64,000 nt of DNA from positions 372,001 to 436,000 of the forward strand of contig WIXG01000008.1 in assembly GCA_009869945.1 (NCBI GenBank). The letters are read 5' to 3'. Source of the DNA: Mesaphorura yosii. Lineage: Eukaryota > Arthropoda > Collembola > Poduromorpha > Tullbergiidae. The position numbers and the translations under genes are program-made. Shown here in pieces: positions 21,432 through 32,032 of this stretch. Position 1 is the first letter of the stretch. The number at the start of each line of letters is the position of its first letter. The notes beneath the pieces are model-generated. The model was not told where the DNA came from. It was given only the letters and a program-made list of their open reading frames with translations, and ran no database searches.

Positions 21432-22094
21432 TTTTGATTCTTAGTACTTTTTTTGACGGTTTGACCTTCTCTTGTGCTTAAATGTTGTATTTGTGTCTGG
21501 TGTGCCATTTCCATCGTTCAAAATATCAATAAAGTGTCGAAAATTGCAACATTCGAAATTCTTCTCCATTCGATGACATTTTATGTTCGTTAACTGACGA
21601 AGATCTTTGAGACCAGTCTGTGGTGAATGTGTTTCTTTCTCGCGACAGTAGCGAACAATTACGTATCCCGCTGATTATTAATTGTCGCCTCCTTCCTTGA
21701 TCTGCGTCATTGGTCATTCCAAGCTGCTTCGACTATTCGCCCGAGTTACGGTTCCATATTTTGAAGACGGCCATCTCAAGTCGAAGAGAGCAGGAACAGG
21801 AGCGAGATTCGGAGTACAAGGACATTCGTCATAAACTGAAATCATGTGCTCCAATTCGCTGCAGAGTACTAGGCAACTTTTACTACATGGAAAGGAAGGC
21901 TAAATTTACTCCACTGGACACAACCGTGAATAGCGTCGTATTTTGTTACTCAATCTCTAGCACCCAGAAACCCAACTCCCGAATACGAAAACTTTGTAAT
22001 GTGCTCAGGATGGTAAGAAATTTTTCGGTGTCCTACTTTATTGGCTTCAACGATGATAATTTCAGTTTAGCATTTAGCACTACCCGAATATCTA
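21432..22094. other. Convergent intergenic region (USH1G and the small membrane protein gene)
   Basis: USH1G ends at 21431 and has an AATAAA near 21527. A 138-codon plus-strand open frame (21710-22126) starts at GTC-type context without ATG support and overlaps the minus-strand gene's last exon; I treat it as chance. Confidence 0.4.
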
Positions 22095-22114
22095 CTATTC
22101 GATACAAAGATGTT

Positions 22115-22511
22115 CTAGAAAACTGATGTAGCACTTGAGATGGTCAAATCGTTGGCTCTCGGCTCCAATTCTAGCTCTACTTCTTTCTGGACTTCCTCCT
22201 CGTCGTCTGCATAAGAATTAAAGTGTCCAAGTCATCATTATGAACACATGAAATGAATGCTCTGATACTCATCAATTATGGATAATATGGCCGGCAGACA
22301 CAACCTTACCGATTGCTTTGGGGAGCTTCCGCCCAGAGAGTCCGCCACGGATAATGAATACGATTACGGCAACGCAAGCCTACGGCAATGATAATTATTA
22401 CAACCTAGAGAATTTCAGGATTCACGACGAGCTCCGATTCCTTACCAGTCCAACACAGGCGAGAAAAGCGATGAAAGCAATTGCGACGGCCGTCCGTGCG
22501 TCGTCGTCCAT
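22115..22511 (-). CDS. Candidate small single-pass membrane protein, three exons
   Basis: On the minus strand ATG 22511 is preceded directly by an in-frame TAA. Exon 1 (22511-22446) encodes MDDDARTAVAIAFIAFLACV plus GL and ends at GTAAGG. Exon 2 (about 22404-22310) starts after CTCTAG and continues the hydrophobic stretch (VVIIIIAVGLRC), then a basic juxtamembrane part (RNRIHYPWRTLW); it ends at GTAAGG. Exon 3 follows TATGCAG at about 22208. Exon 3 is open in two frames: an acidic one (DEEEVQKEVELELEP, ending ATSVF, stop 22117-22115) and the strictly in-phase RRRGGSPERSRAR version (stop 22097-22095). Two hydrophobic halves meeting at a splice site make a real membrane protein likely; the tail is uncertain. 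Confidence 0.45.
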
Positions 22512-23543
22512 TTATGCGTAATGTAAGTTACTGTCCGACTTGCTCTATGATCCTCAAATCCGACGGAACTTATCAAGCTGACGTATCTTGAATGAGCGAT
22601 CTATAAATTTTTTAACGATTTCGTTGAAAATCGGACAATGAAACAAAGCCCAAGCGAAGTCAGAAATCGACTACTAATAACACTAATGAAATATGAAAGA
22701 AGAATTCCTGGATAATTTGACTGTTCCACAACAATTGACAATGAAGACACTGAAGGCAGGCCAGGGCGATAGCGAGCGTCTCGAATTCACGTTCATGTGT
22801 TTACTTTTACATTGCCGAATCATCTTCGTATAGATACACGTCTATGAGACGGAGTAATTAAGTTTCAATACGTAATTGCAATACCAAATGATGAGTGCAA
22901 CCAGAAGTAACCAGTTAACATGAGCAAAAAGCGGCATACGACAGCATGTTCAGCTCAACGATGCAAAAAATGTTGCGAATCAGTCTCACTTGCAATTGCT
23001 ACGACTTGCACCCTGTTGTGCGTGTCTTCAGTCCACCTTTGCGTGTGCTTGCGCTTTGAGCCTGGCGATGACGACTGGCGAAGGACAATTCAAGACACAA
23101 CTGGATTTAACTTGTGCAGGTTCGTCAGTCAGTCGGTCAGTCGCTCCTCGCTCGTCAGGGATAACATGTGAGTAGCATTATAATGTATTTTGTGCGAACT
23201 CTGATTAGAAATTCGCGTTCTTCTTTCTTATGTGATATTCGAAGACAATTCCTTTGTCAGCTGCCTGGCCTTTCAATTTAATACATAATGATGTTGGCCA
23301 TTGACATTGATGGAGAAGGATTTAATTAAATTAATTAGTAAAGATTGATAACGGCGACCGTAAGTAATTGAAGGACCGACGCTAATGACGCTGTGAAAAG
23401 AAACCACAAGCTCTCCCGACTAACCCGTTTTGGAAGGAGATTCTCTGAAGCTAGTAATGCGATGGATTGGTGCATAATTAAAATAAAGCAATCGGAAAAT
23501 ATTATACTACTTTAAATAAGATTTAACTGAACGTAAGTTTAAG
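22512..23543. other. Intergenic region upstream of the Cys-loop channel
   Basis: No supported exon. Open frames near 22920-23175 are Cys-rich on the plus strand but have no domain or splice support. The right end should hold the channel gene's promoter and leader. Confidence 0.35.
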
Positions 23544-24905
23544 ATGAGGAGAGTCTTTATAATAGCATTGTTGATCGTCCTGAATTCAAAAAGCAGCCTG
23601 CACTCGAATTCGGCCACGTTGGACGATTTAACATCTGAAACAGCAGAAATCGAACCCGAGCCAGAACCAGCGGAATTCGAGACTGAATCGGAGTCAGAAA
23701 CGCCTCAAAATGGCTCAACCCTGAATGACTTTCCTGATTACGAGGACGTAAATTCAAAGAAACGCAAGTCAGAGATCTTTGACCAGATCCTGGAAGGCGA
23801 GTACGACAGCAAAGTTCGCCCGCCGGGTCTCCTGGAAGGTCATGGGCCTGTCAACGTCAAAATCTCGCTCTTCGTCCGCAGCATCGAGAACATTGACGAC
23901 ATCAAGATGGAGTACACTGTCCAACTTACTTATCGTCAGGAGTGGGTCGACCCACGAATTAAATACTCACATATTCAGAAGAATATCAGATACCTTCAAC
24001 TTACGAAACCCGAGCGGATTTGGTCGCCAGACATTTTCTTCTCGAATGAGAAAACTGGCACACTGCATCAGTTGATGATTCCAAACCTCTTTACGCGCAT
24101 CTATCCGGACGGTCATGTGTTGCAGTCGTATCGAATCACGCTACTCCTCAACTGCCCAATGAGACTGCATTCGTACCCGCTCGACGTCCAAATTTGTCCA
24201 ATTCGCATGGCCAGCTACGGCTGGACGACGAATGACCTCACACTGCAGTGGCGGGAGTGGGGAGCCGTCGAGCTGGCCGGTGATTTTCAGATGGCACGAT
24301 TCGAGCTGGAAAACTACTTCATTGAAGACAAGTGCCTGAGTGTGACGACTGCAGGGAATTTCAGTTGTGTGAAGGTTTACTTCACCTTCGACCGTCAGTT
24401 TGGGTTCTACTTGATCCAGATTTATATTCCGTGCGCTCTGTTGGTGGTAATTAGCTGGGTCAGCTTCTGGCTCGAACCCACCGCCGCGGAGGCACGGGTC
24501 TCACTCGGAGTCACGACGATCTTGGCCATCGTCACCGAGACGCACGGAATCAACGAGAGCGTTCCTCCCGCGTCGTACATCAAGGCGCTGGACGTTTGGA
24601 CTGCCGTATGCCAGGCGATGGTGTTCGCTGCGCTGATTCAGTTCTCGTACGTGAATTACATTGCACACTTTCAGTGGAAGAAGGTCGATCGGAGATACAT
24701 GCTCGACTATGAAGACGATCCCAAGCGAAAGGAGCTGCGGCTGGAGCAACTACGCGAAATGGCCATGAAGAAAGCGAAGAGGATCGATTTGTTATCACAA
24801 GTTTTCTTTCCATTGTCTTTCCTTCTTTTTAATATTGCGTACTGGATGGGATATTTACTAGCTGATAACACGAATAGGGCCTTCGCGGCCGATATCGCTA
24901 AATAA
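23544..24905 (+). CDS. Cys-loop ligand-gated anion channel subunit (GluCl/GlyR-like), intronless
   Basis: A 453-residue protein in one uninterrupted exon. Signal peptide (MRRVFIIALLIVLNSKSS), then a Glu-rich stretch (EPEPEPAEFETESESE), unusual for the family. The ligand-binding domain has the canonical WVDPRI, WSPDIFFSNEK and Cys-loop CPMRLHSYPLDVQIC. A second cysteine pair (CLSVTTAGNFSC) is the GluCl/GlyR hallmark. Four TMs: M1 after FGFYLIQIYIPCALLVVISW, M2 ARVSLGVTTILAIVTE, M3 KALDVWTAVCQAMVFAALIQ, and M4 near the C-terminus (FFPLSFLLFNIAYWMGYLL). The M3-M4 loop is short and basic. The anion-channel PAR motif before M2 reads EAR. The gene probably gates chloride, but ligand and selectivity are not certain. 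All comparable neighbours have introns, suggesting retroposition. Confidence 0.92.
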   Translation: MRRVFIIALLIVLNSKSSLHSNSATLDDLTSETAEIEPEPEPAEFETESESETPQNGSTLNDFPDYEDVNSKKRKSEIFDQILEGEYDSKVRPPGLLEGHGPVNVKISLFVRSIENIDDIKMEYTVQLTYRQEWVDPRIKYSHIQKNIRYLQLTKPERIWSPDIFFSNEKTGTLHQLMIPNLFTRIYPDGHVLQSYRITLLLNCPMRLHSYPLDVQICPIRMASYGWTTNDLTLQWREWGAVELAGDFQMARFELENYFIEDKCLSVTTAGNFSCVKVYFTFDRQFGFYLIQIYIPCALLVVISWVSFWLEPTAAEARVSLGVTTILAIVTETHGINESVPPASYIKALDVWTAVCQAMVFAALIQFSYVNYIAHFQWKKVDRRYMLDYEDDPKRKELRLEQLREMAMKKAKRIDLLSQVFFPLSFLLFNIAYWMGYLLADNTNRAFAADIAK

Positions 24906-25720
24906 AAACGAAATGAACTGGTTTTGCGCTTGTGTTTTGTGTGAACGCCAGTGCATTTATCCAAGAAAATCGTATGAACGACTGCCAGGTTATCAAGTAG
25001 GAATGCGTTGATTAGCATCGTCTGAACGATATCATCTCATTTTTGAAGTTGAGCGTTGAGAATTCTCGGGTTCGGGAGTTCACACCTGGTTCAACTCGTG
25101 CCGGTCTTCCTCTGCAGTTTTGGTATTAGAAGATTGTAACACCTTCTGAGGTGACACGCGATGAAGCTCGATCGTTCCTAAGAGCGAGTGATCACATTTT
25201 CACAGCGCCGGTGAGGATTGATGCGGAAGTCCTTAGATTCTCCTGGAAGTGCATCTTGCTTGATCAGTCCATGTTCAGGTATCGCGCTCGTTCACTTACT
25301 GGGTTCCTTATCGTCGAAATTTGGTTCGTCAAATAGCGTCACCATTCCAGAGTTCGCAGGTGGTCGAGGACGTGGCTTTGGTCATAATGAGCCCGATTGA
25401 GGTTAATTAGGAAAATTCCACTGCAAAATTCTGAGCAGGCGGCCAGATGAGATTGGTGAATGATTGGACTTCGACTCGAATACACTATTTTTGACTTGTA
25501 GACGGAAACCAAATCTATTTAAAAAGGCGAACTGCACTAAACAATTTGTTGTATAACAATGCAACAGTGTATTTCATTTTACGCCTATCAATAGATTTTG
25601 CAAGGACAAAGTTCTGTCGGGGTTGAAGTCTCAACGTTATTATTTTCTTCGACTAAAAATAGGAAATTCGTGTAAAGTTTTATATGCGTCGACATTGGAA
25701 GCAGTATCCTTTTACGTTGA
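24906..25720. other. Intergenic region with one candidate short gene
   Basis: The channel's TAA lies in AAATAAAAA, so its 3' UTR may be very short. A possible two-exon minus-strand peptide at 25178-25345 is listed separately. The rest is AT-rich with no support for other genes. Confidence 0.35.
25178..25345 (-). CDS. Candidate two-exon peptide gene (about 40 residues or 3' part of a longer gene)
   Basis: Minus strand: exon 25345-25300 reads MVTLFDEPNFDDKEP, ends at a perfect GTAAGT donor, and joins after a 45-nt intron (ends AGCAAG) to 25254-25178, reading NALPGESKDFRINPHRR and then CENVITRS before TAG. Phase is kept and both halves have coding-like composition. Upstream, the same frame extends as PKPRPRPPANSG, so a further 5' exon is possible. 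The plus strand is also open over part of this stretch (GGRGRGFGHNEPD). Low confidence. Confidence 0.22.
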
Positions 25721-26621
25721 TTACGAAATGGTCAGGCCACCGTCGATGAAAATGTGTTCTCCAGTGATGTACGATGATAGCGGACTGAGGAGAAACAGAA
25801 CCAAATCCGAGGCTTCCTGTGTTGTCAGCAGCCTTCTTATGAGTCCTCGCTGCTTCAAGTAACCTTTGTCAGGGTTGCAGTACACTTCACGTACGTGCGC
25901 ATTATCAAGCAGCACCGTGTCCATCGGTCCCGGACAAATGCAGTTCACACGAATTTTGTGCTGAGCGAACTCGACGGCCAGATTTCGTGTAAGATTTAAA
26001 ACTGCCGCTTTCGTAGCCCCGTAAAGCACGTAATTCTTAGCCGCGGCCGAGACAGCGATGGAGGACAAGTTTACAATTGTGCCGCCAGTCTTCTGCTCGA
26101 TCATGCCACGAATTACTGATTGACTGACTTGAATCATTGAGCGTAGGTTAACATTGATTGCGCTAAAAGACGAAAGCACGCAAGATTTCAGAATGAATTT
26201 GTGGGCATGTTGGGACATGAATTTGCAATACTTACGTCTCGAAGTCCTTCGGTCCGATGGTCAAGAATGGGTCAAGTTTCATGAACCCGGCATTGTTGAC
26301 CAAATGATCCACATGACCAACACCCTCAAGCACAGCCTGAGTTTGTTCCCAGTCACCCAAGTCAGCTTGTAGCGTATGCACGGTTCCTGTCACCTCCTTC
26401 TTCAGTCGGTTGAGATCAACTTCGGATTTATCCAGCGCATACACGTGCGCGTTGTCTGCAGCGAGGCGCTCGACGAGTTTACGTCCAAGTCCTGTCCAAT
26501 AAACTCATTCGTGATTATAATCTTCGTGTATGTTTCTTAGCTCTTCTATAATTCGTTTGTTACCATTTGCACCTCCAGTAATCAAAATCCTCCGTCCGGC
26601 AAATGAGGCTTGAAGAGCCAT
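25721..26621 (-). CDS. Short-chain dehydrogenase/reductase (L-xylulose/carbonyl reductase-like)
   Basis: Three exons on the minus strand, start ATG 26621, stop 25721. A Rossmann fold with the N-terminal nucleotide-binding motif split over an intron (RRILITGGANG then LGRKLVERLA). It has VYALDKSEVDL as the second strand with Asp at its end, DHLVNNAGF (NNAG motif), NLSSIAVSAA (catalytic Ser), YGATKAAVLNLTRNLAVE (YxxxK catalytic pair), and NCICPGPMDT (PG motif). It ends GGLTIS. This is a classical SDR of about 245 residues, closest in pattern to DCXR (L-xylulose reductase) and 3-oxoacyl reductase-like enzymes. The substrate cannot be told from sequence. The plus strand's open frames here are shadows. 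Confidence 0.88.
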
Positions 26622-27280
26622 GATCACAAGGCACAAATGGGTAATTTCGATGTCGGACAATAATAAATTGGATTGGAACTCTCAACTTTTGGTTTGTATG
26701 CTTGGCATGTAAATCCTTATGCTACCGGCAGATAATTGATAACAGAGCATCTCTGCAATGCACTGACATTGTGTTACGCGTAATGCACGTTAAATATACT
26801 GCTTTAACCTATCATTCACAAGGTAATCAACATTAGAACCTAACCAAATAACAGAACGCAAGGAAGGAGAAACTGTGTCAAGTTTATTGCGCTGGCCTTT
26901 GGTTCATTCACAAGCGACAGCCACAATCATGCGAATTCAGAGTATGTAGTCTTTGTCTAATTAAGGAACGAGGATTAATCTGGTAGGGATTTGGTGCAGG
27001 AACACATGCCTAATCTTAGAAATCCGATCCTCCTTGAGAAATGTTTTAAACCGGTAGCGAACTCAGCGTACACCAATGGCGATTCCTGCCGAACTGTGAG
27101 CTTCTGCGACTCAATAAGGCCGAAAGACATTTTTGTAAACGGCGACAGCTGGACTTTTCGTTCACTCAACGCATAAGTAATTCGTATTGTAATGTACTGT
27201 GCTTGTTTATTTAATTTTGCTTATCATGGAGAGTCATTCTTAAAGCACTGCGTTCGACGAGCAGGTGGTGCAGCCGGGGT
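26622..27280. other. Intergenic: SDR promoter side and 3' UTR of the charged protein gene
   Basis: TTTATT at 27206-27211 (AATAAA on the minus strand) should end the gene at 27281-28941. Between 26875 and 27176 both strands carry short open frames with coding-like composition, but no consistent start and splice pattern was found. Confidence 0.35.
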
Positions 27281-28941
27281 TCACATCCATGGGAAGAACT
27301 TAGGAACTCGACTACGTCGAGCACCGCCGTTGATATTGCTGCTCGCTTCATATCCTGTCTCATCGGATGTCCGCAGTGCTTGGCCTTGAACCTGGAGGAT
27401 TTGTATGGCTGCGCCAGAGCGAAAGTCTGATGCTTGTCTTCGAGTGTTGAGGCACTGTCTGTAGTACGGAATCCTTGCACAGCAGTTCCAGTTCATTGGT
27501 CGTGGCTGCATTGAAGCACCAGGGCCACAAAATCTTCTTCCGTTGTTACTGCCGGGATAGCAGTTTTTTGAGGGTGGACAGTTCGAAGCAGGCGGACACA
27601 CAGCGTAGCAGATGGTTCGTGGCACCATGCACTCGAGAGCGGTCAAGTCGAAGTTGTGCTTCTCCTTGAATTCCTCCTCTTGCTCTTGAGTCATGACTTT
27701 GACTTCCCCGTTCGTATCACTGCGTAAAACAATTCAGTAACAATGTAGAACTGACGAAGATTTCAGCACAGACTTACAACATCAACTGCACTGGCGGAGG
27801 TTTATGCGGCTTGCAATCTTCGCGGGACGAACCTTCACTGTATTGCGATGTGGTACAGTTTGGTTCAGTGTCAACCTTTGAAAATTTTGAACATTGACGT
27901 AACTCTGATGCTGTCGTCTCGGAATTTGGCCGAGCCTTCGACCCCCTCTTCTGGTGCCACTCGAACACTCCTGACTGACGATGTCTTTCGTCCACCGCAT
28001 CAGCTGACTTTGGCTGACCCTTTCCTCTGACCTCATTGTGATGCCTTTCGGGTGTGGTTGGACGATGAGCCCTCTCCTCTCCTGCTGTACTATTCGCTCT
28101 TTGCCGTAGCCTGTGCGCCTCACATTCAGCTTTGCAAAGCCAATCCCTGATGGTCATCGGACTGATATGCCTGACCACATACTCATCGAGGAACTCTGGG
28201 TGCTGGGTCAAATGCTTCTCAAGCCGGAACCTCATTTGGGTATGATCGTCTTTGAAAACGTCGTGCCGAGTGGATACGTCATCCGCCGCTTTCAGCGCGT
28301 GTGGGAGGGCATACTCGGCCACAGTCTTTCCCAGTTTATGCGTCATCTCGTGATCGGTGTCCAGCTCTTGATCATCTTCCTCTTCGTCGTCTGATACTTC
28401 CTCTTCATCAGAATGCGCTTCAAATTCTCCATGAGCTCCTGGTTTTGGTGGTTTCACAACTTCTGTCAAGGATTTCTTTTTCTGGGAGGCTGGGCTCGTG
28501 TGTTTCGGATGGTTGGGGACCCACGATCCTTGACCTGCTACACCCTTTGTATGTGCATTATTCTTGTGCTCAACGTGTGGATTAGTGTAAGTTTCATGGT
28601 CAGGGCCTCTGTGATGATCATGGTCCTTCGTCGACTTCATCGTTTGAGCGCCGTGGCTGCCACTTTCTTGTGAAAGTGAATCTCGTTGCTTTCCCAGACT
28701 ATTTCGGTGGTTTTGTGACTGTGTATTTGCGTGTCCGTCTTTCAAGTCGACGTGTATAGGCTTCGGAGCTCCTATGGGCCGGCAATTGCGAAAAATTAAT
28801 TGTATCAGGGGTTAACATTTGCATTCCAATTCACAGCTTTTGTATCCTGCCTTGTTGTCCGTTGTGAGACACGTCTTTAGCGTTGTGACCACCACCTGTC
28901 GCACCAGGAGCCTTATTTTTGTAACTTGACTTGATCTTCAT
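27281..28941 (-). CDS. Charged, His-rich protein with Cys-rich C-terminus, unknown function
   Basis: Three exons on the minus strand: 28941-28851, 28771-27779 and 27719-27281. The second intron is GT-AG; the first seems to be GC-AG (AACAAG|GCAGGA), the only such case seen here. The protein of about 510 residues has no signal peptide. The N-terminal half is Ser/His/Lys-rich and disordered, with an acidic block (HSDEEEVSDDEEEDDQE). A helical-looking segment follows (LGKTVAEYALPHALKAADD, then RFRLEKHLTQHPEFLDEYVV). The C-terminal 100 residues hold about 11 cysteines in a Pro/Asn-rich setting (CYAVCPPASNCPPSKNCYPG, NWNCC). No family is recognised. Confidence 0.6.
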
Positions 28942-30001
28942 TACATTGACGTAGAATTTAGTAACTGGGTTCGAGGGTGTCACCCTTACAATTCAGACTT
29001 CGAATTTTGATGTCCGACTCATCGGACCGGACCGTCTTGAATATACTAACTTCTATCATTCACATCTTCAATGGCTTCTTGAGCAGTGTATTTATCTGTT
29101 GAAAAACGCTATCGCCGGTTGATATTTGCTAAGTTTGACCAGAACACATACAAGGCTTTGGGAGATGGAAGACATTTCCATAGCATATAGCATGCACTAC
29201 TGGGTTCTTGGCTAATGCAATGACCGAAAGACAAGACCGAGAAATCTTTACTTCATTCAGTAGCAAAAGCTACAGCAATTAATTCCTACCTGTAAATTTA
29301 CTCACATAGTTCGGTTGGATTCGAAATCATCATACGGGTGTTAGGCATATGAATTATAAGTGAATGAATTTTCGTTGAATCCGTTTGAGAAATTTCTCCC
29401 TCGGTGAGACGAATACCTCTCAGCATTATGCTTCGACAACTTTGAACTGATCACGACCAAATGCAAGCAAGAACTTGGTATAATTGTAGGAATGCCTTAT
29501 AATTACTCATCACTACCGATTCGGATTAATTTGAACATTAATAGAACCCAGATAGCGAATTGAATGAAGTTTTACCAGCATAAAGGAAATATAATCTGCT
29601 ACTTCCTGTGATGACAGGAACTTGGCCTGCTTAGTGGTTATCGTGATACAAGCGAGAGTGTTACCTGCCTTACAGCAGCTGAACCCGCTATAAGCACCTA
29701 CCTGAAGAATTTACTGTTTATTAGGTCATGGTGGGAGGAGGCAAATTTGTATTGATGCAGTGTCAAACGGCCATCAGCCGGCAGTCTTATGATGCCAATG
29801 CCAAGAAGGACGTGAGTGTTAGTGGTTTAAGATATCCGCTCCACATTTAAAGCACACACGCGGATTTTTCCTGATTCCTGGAAACCTCCCCGCAGAACGC
29901 ACCTTCCGGTGCATGACAATGGCAATGCAGACACACTACACTCGGTAACCTTGTGATGTGAGCCTGGTATGGCAGTCATTGACTAGCCTACCGACAATAA
30001 A
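28942..30001. other. Divergent intergenic region
   Basis: Upstream sequences of the charged-protein gene (minus) and the CLIP protease (plus). Apart from the tiny candidate ORF at 29728-29916, nothing is supported. Confidence 0.4.
29728..29916 (+). CDS. Candidate tiny two-exon ORF (34 residues)
   Basis: ATG 29728 opens MVGGGKFVLMQCQTAISRQS and continues YDANAKKD to a GTGAGT donor at 29812. The acceptor CCCCGCAG at 29895 joins NAPSGA and a TGA (29914-29916) in phase. An acceptor-like TTATTAG just upstream means the first exon could also be internal. No homology is recognised. It lies just upstream of the protease gene. Confidence 0.2.
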
Positions 30002-32032
30002 ATGAGTCTCAAATTCGGATTCAGACTTAAGCCTTGCAAATTCGTTTGCCACACTCTGTGGCTGCTGATCATCTTTGCAGTGTTTCAAAATGTTCAGTGT
30101 CAAGGTACAGTTTAGCAAATTTCGGTAGCAGTAACATGTTAAGGGAAGGCTCAGGTTTCTGATTGCAATTGTACTGGGCTCGATTGCAGATATAATATTC
30201 GGAAGTGATGAGCGCCCCTCTTCTCCAGGGACACGGCACCATCCTTACTCCCATAGACGCGAACGCCCACACTTTTACCACTCCCATTTCCATCACCACA
30301 ACCGGCCTTACGACCACCAGTACCCATTTAAATTTAATAACCGTGATGATTCCTTTTCTGAAGGTCGGAAGCCGCCTGCAGGTGGGATTCGTCTGCCACT
30401 CATTGGGGAGTTGAGCGTGAATGACGCGGTGAGGAACCCAATCGGTACGCTTACAAATGGCCTGCAGAGCCTGCTGGGGTCCATCGGAGGCCAAAAGCAA
30501 GAGAAGCCGACCACGGAAGCCCCAATCGTAGCAACGCCACCGCCGCGTCCTGCAGAACAGCATCATAATCACAATACAAACGACTGCAGGACACTTCACG
30601 GCACGCCTGGAGTTTGTGTGCCACTCCGGGACTGTGACTCACTTCAGCGTTTGATGCGTGGTCGTCCGAGGTCGACAGCAAATCGAATTCTGAGACAATC
30701 AGCGTGCTCTGAAAGTTATTATTCGCAGAAGGTTTGTTGTGGAGAGACGGGATCGAGCGATGAAATTGGACAGAACAACCCATTTGAAAATCTGCTTTCT
30801 ACGAAACCACCTGCACCTGTGCCAACAACGCGGAGACCCGCTCCCGCTTCATTGGACGACATGAGCGAGTGCGGCTACCGGAACGAAGCCCATTCTCGGA
30901 TTGTGGGAGGATACGAATCTTCGGTTGGATCATGGCCATGGATTGCCGCACTGGGCTACAGGGATGCAAACACCGGGAAAGTTAACTATCTTTGTGGCGG
31001 AGCACTGCTGACGAAGAGTCACGTTGTCACCGCCGCGCACTGCACCCACAACCGGAAGGATTTGTAAGGCTAAGCGATATGTGAACCCTCAACTCGTATT
31101 TGAGACAAATTTTTCTCACCTGTATGACAGAGTCAGCGTTCGGCTAAGAGACCACGACCTCTTCTCCGATTCCGATGGTGTCATACCATTGGAGCTGCCC
31201 GTGAACTCAGTGATACAGAACCCGAACTACAATCCAACCAGTTTTCAGAATGATATCGCCATAATCAAATTAAAACGCCCAATCGATTCATACACAAGTA
31301 AGTGCATCCTGAATATCCTAGTTTCGTGAAATGTTTGACTCACATCGCAGTTATTGTCTGCTTTGTAGGTCAAATCCACCCAATCTGCTTACCATTAGCC
31401 CCGGAATTGCGGACCAGTACATTTGAGGGCTCGTCACCATTCGTGGCTGGTTGGGGATCAACACAGTTCAGTACGTGCTTTACCCGCCATTGCCACGTAA
31501 CATTAGTGAGTCTTGATTAAGAACACTTTTTCTTCCGCAGATGGTCCGTCCAGCTCCAAGCTGATGGAGGTCCAGCTTCCTGTTGTCCCATTGAGCCAGT
31601 GTCAGGACAAATACAAATTGTTCAAGAACATTCGTGTGGACGAGACAAATATTTGTGCCGGGCATGATAGAGGTGGAAGTAAGTGATTTTTGGCCAATTT
31701 CTTACGTGAACAACGAAATGATACCACGCCATTCTTGCCACAGAGGATAGCTGTCAGGGAGATAGTGGCGGACCATTGATGCAACTGGTCGCTGACAAGA
31801 AGTACGCCATCATTGGAGTAGTTTCGTTCGGGTACAAATGCGCTGAAGCGGGTAAGTTGCACTTGCTAATGTTAACGCATTTACTGCCTAACGAACGAGG
31901 CTTACGATACTGGAGCTACTACTGTAATAATGATGCCTACGACTTCTATCCACTGCAGGCTATCCTGGTGTATATACTCGAGTAACCTCTCATCTGGATT
32001 GGATTCAGGAAACAATCCAAAGTTCGAAATAA
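30002..32032 (+). CDS. CLIP-domain trypsin-like serine protease
   Basis: At least seven exons, from ATG 30002 to TAA 32032. Signal peptide ([15 protein letters not shown]) on exon 1; then a His/Pro-rich linker; a CLIP domain with its disulphide pattern ([18 protein letters not shown], then the SQKVCCG end); a Pro-rich linker; the activation site [17 protein letters not shown]; and an S1 domain. The triad is visible: His in VVTAAHC, Asp in NDIAIIKLK, Ser in CQGDSGGP. Asp precedes that motif ([10 protein letters not shown]), so trypsin-like cleavage after Arg/Lys is expected. The end is [11 protein letters not shown]. Arthropod CLIP proteases act in haemolymph cascades (Toll activation, melanisation, clotting). 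Which cascade this joins cannot be told. Its TAA lies within AATAAA. Confidence 0.93.

Noticed and set aside
21710-22126. 138-codon plus-strand open frame
   Set aside because: No ATG-led start with support, no recognisable motif, and it overlaps the last exon of a better supported minus-strand gene.
26975-27176. Open frames on both strands with coding-like composition
   Set aside because: No consistent start, donor and acceptor could be found on either strand; probably the downstream flank of the charged-protein gene.
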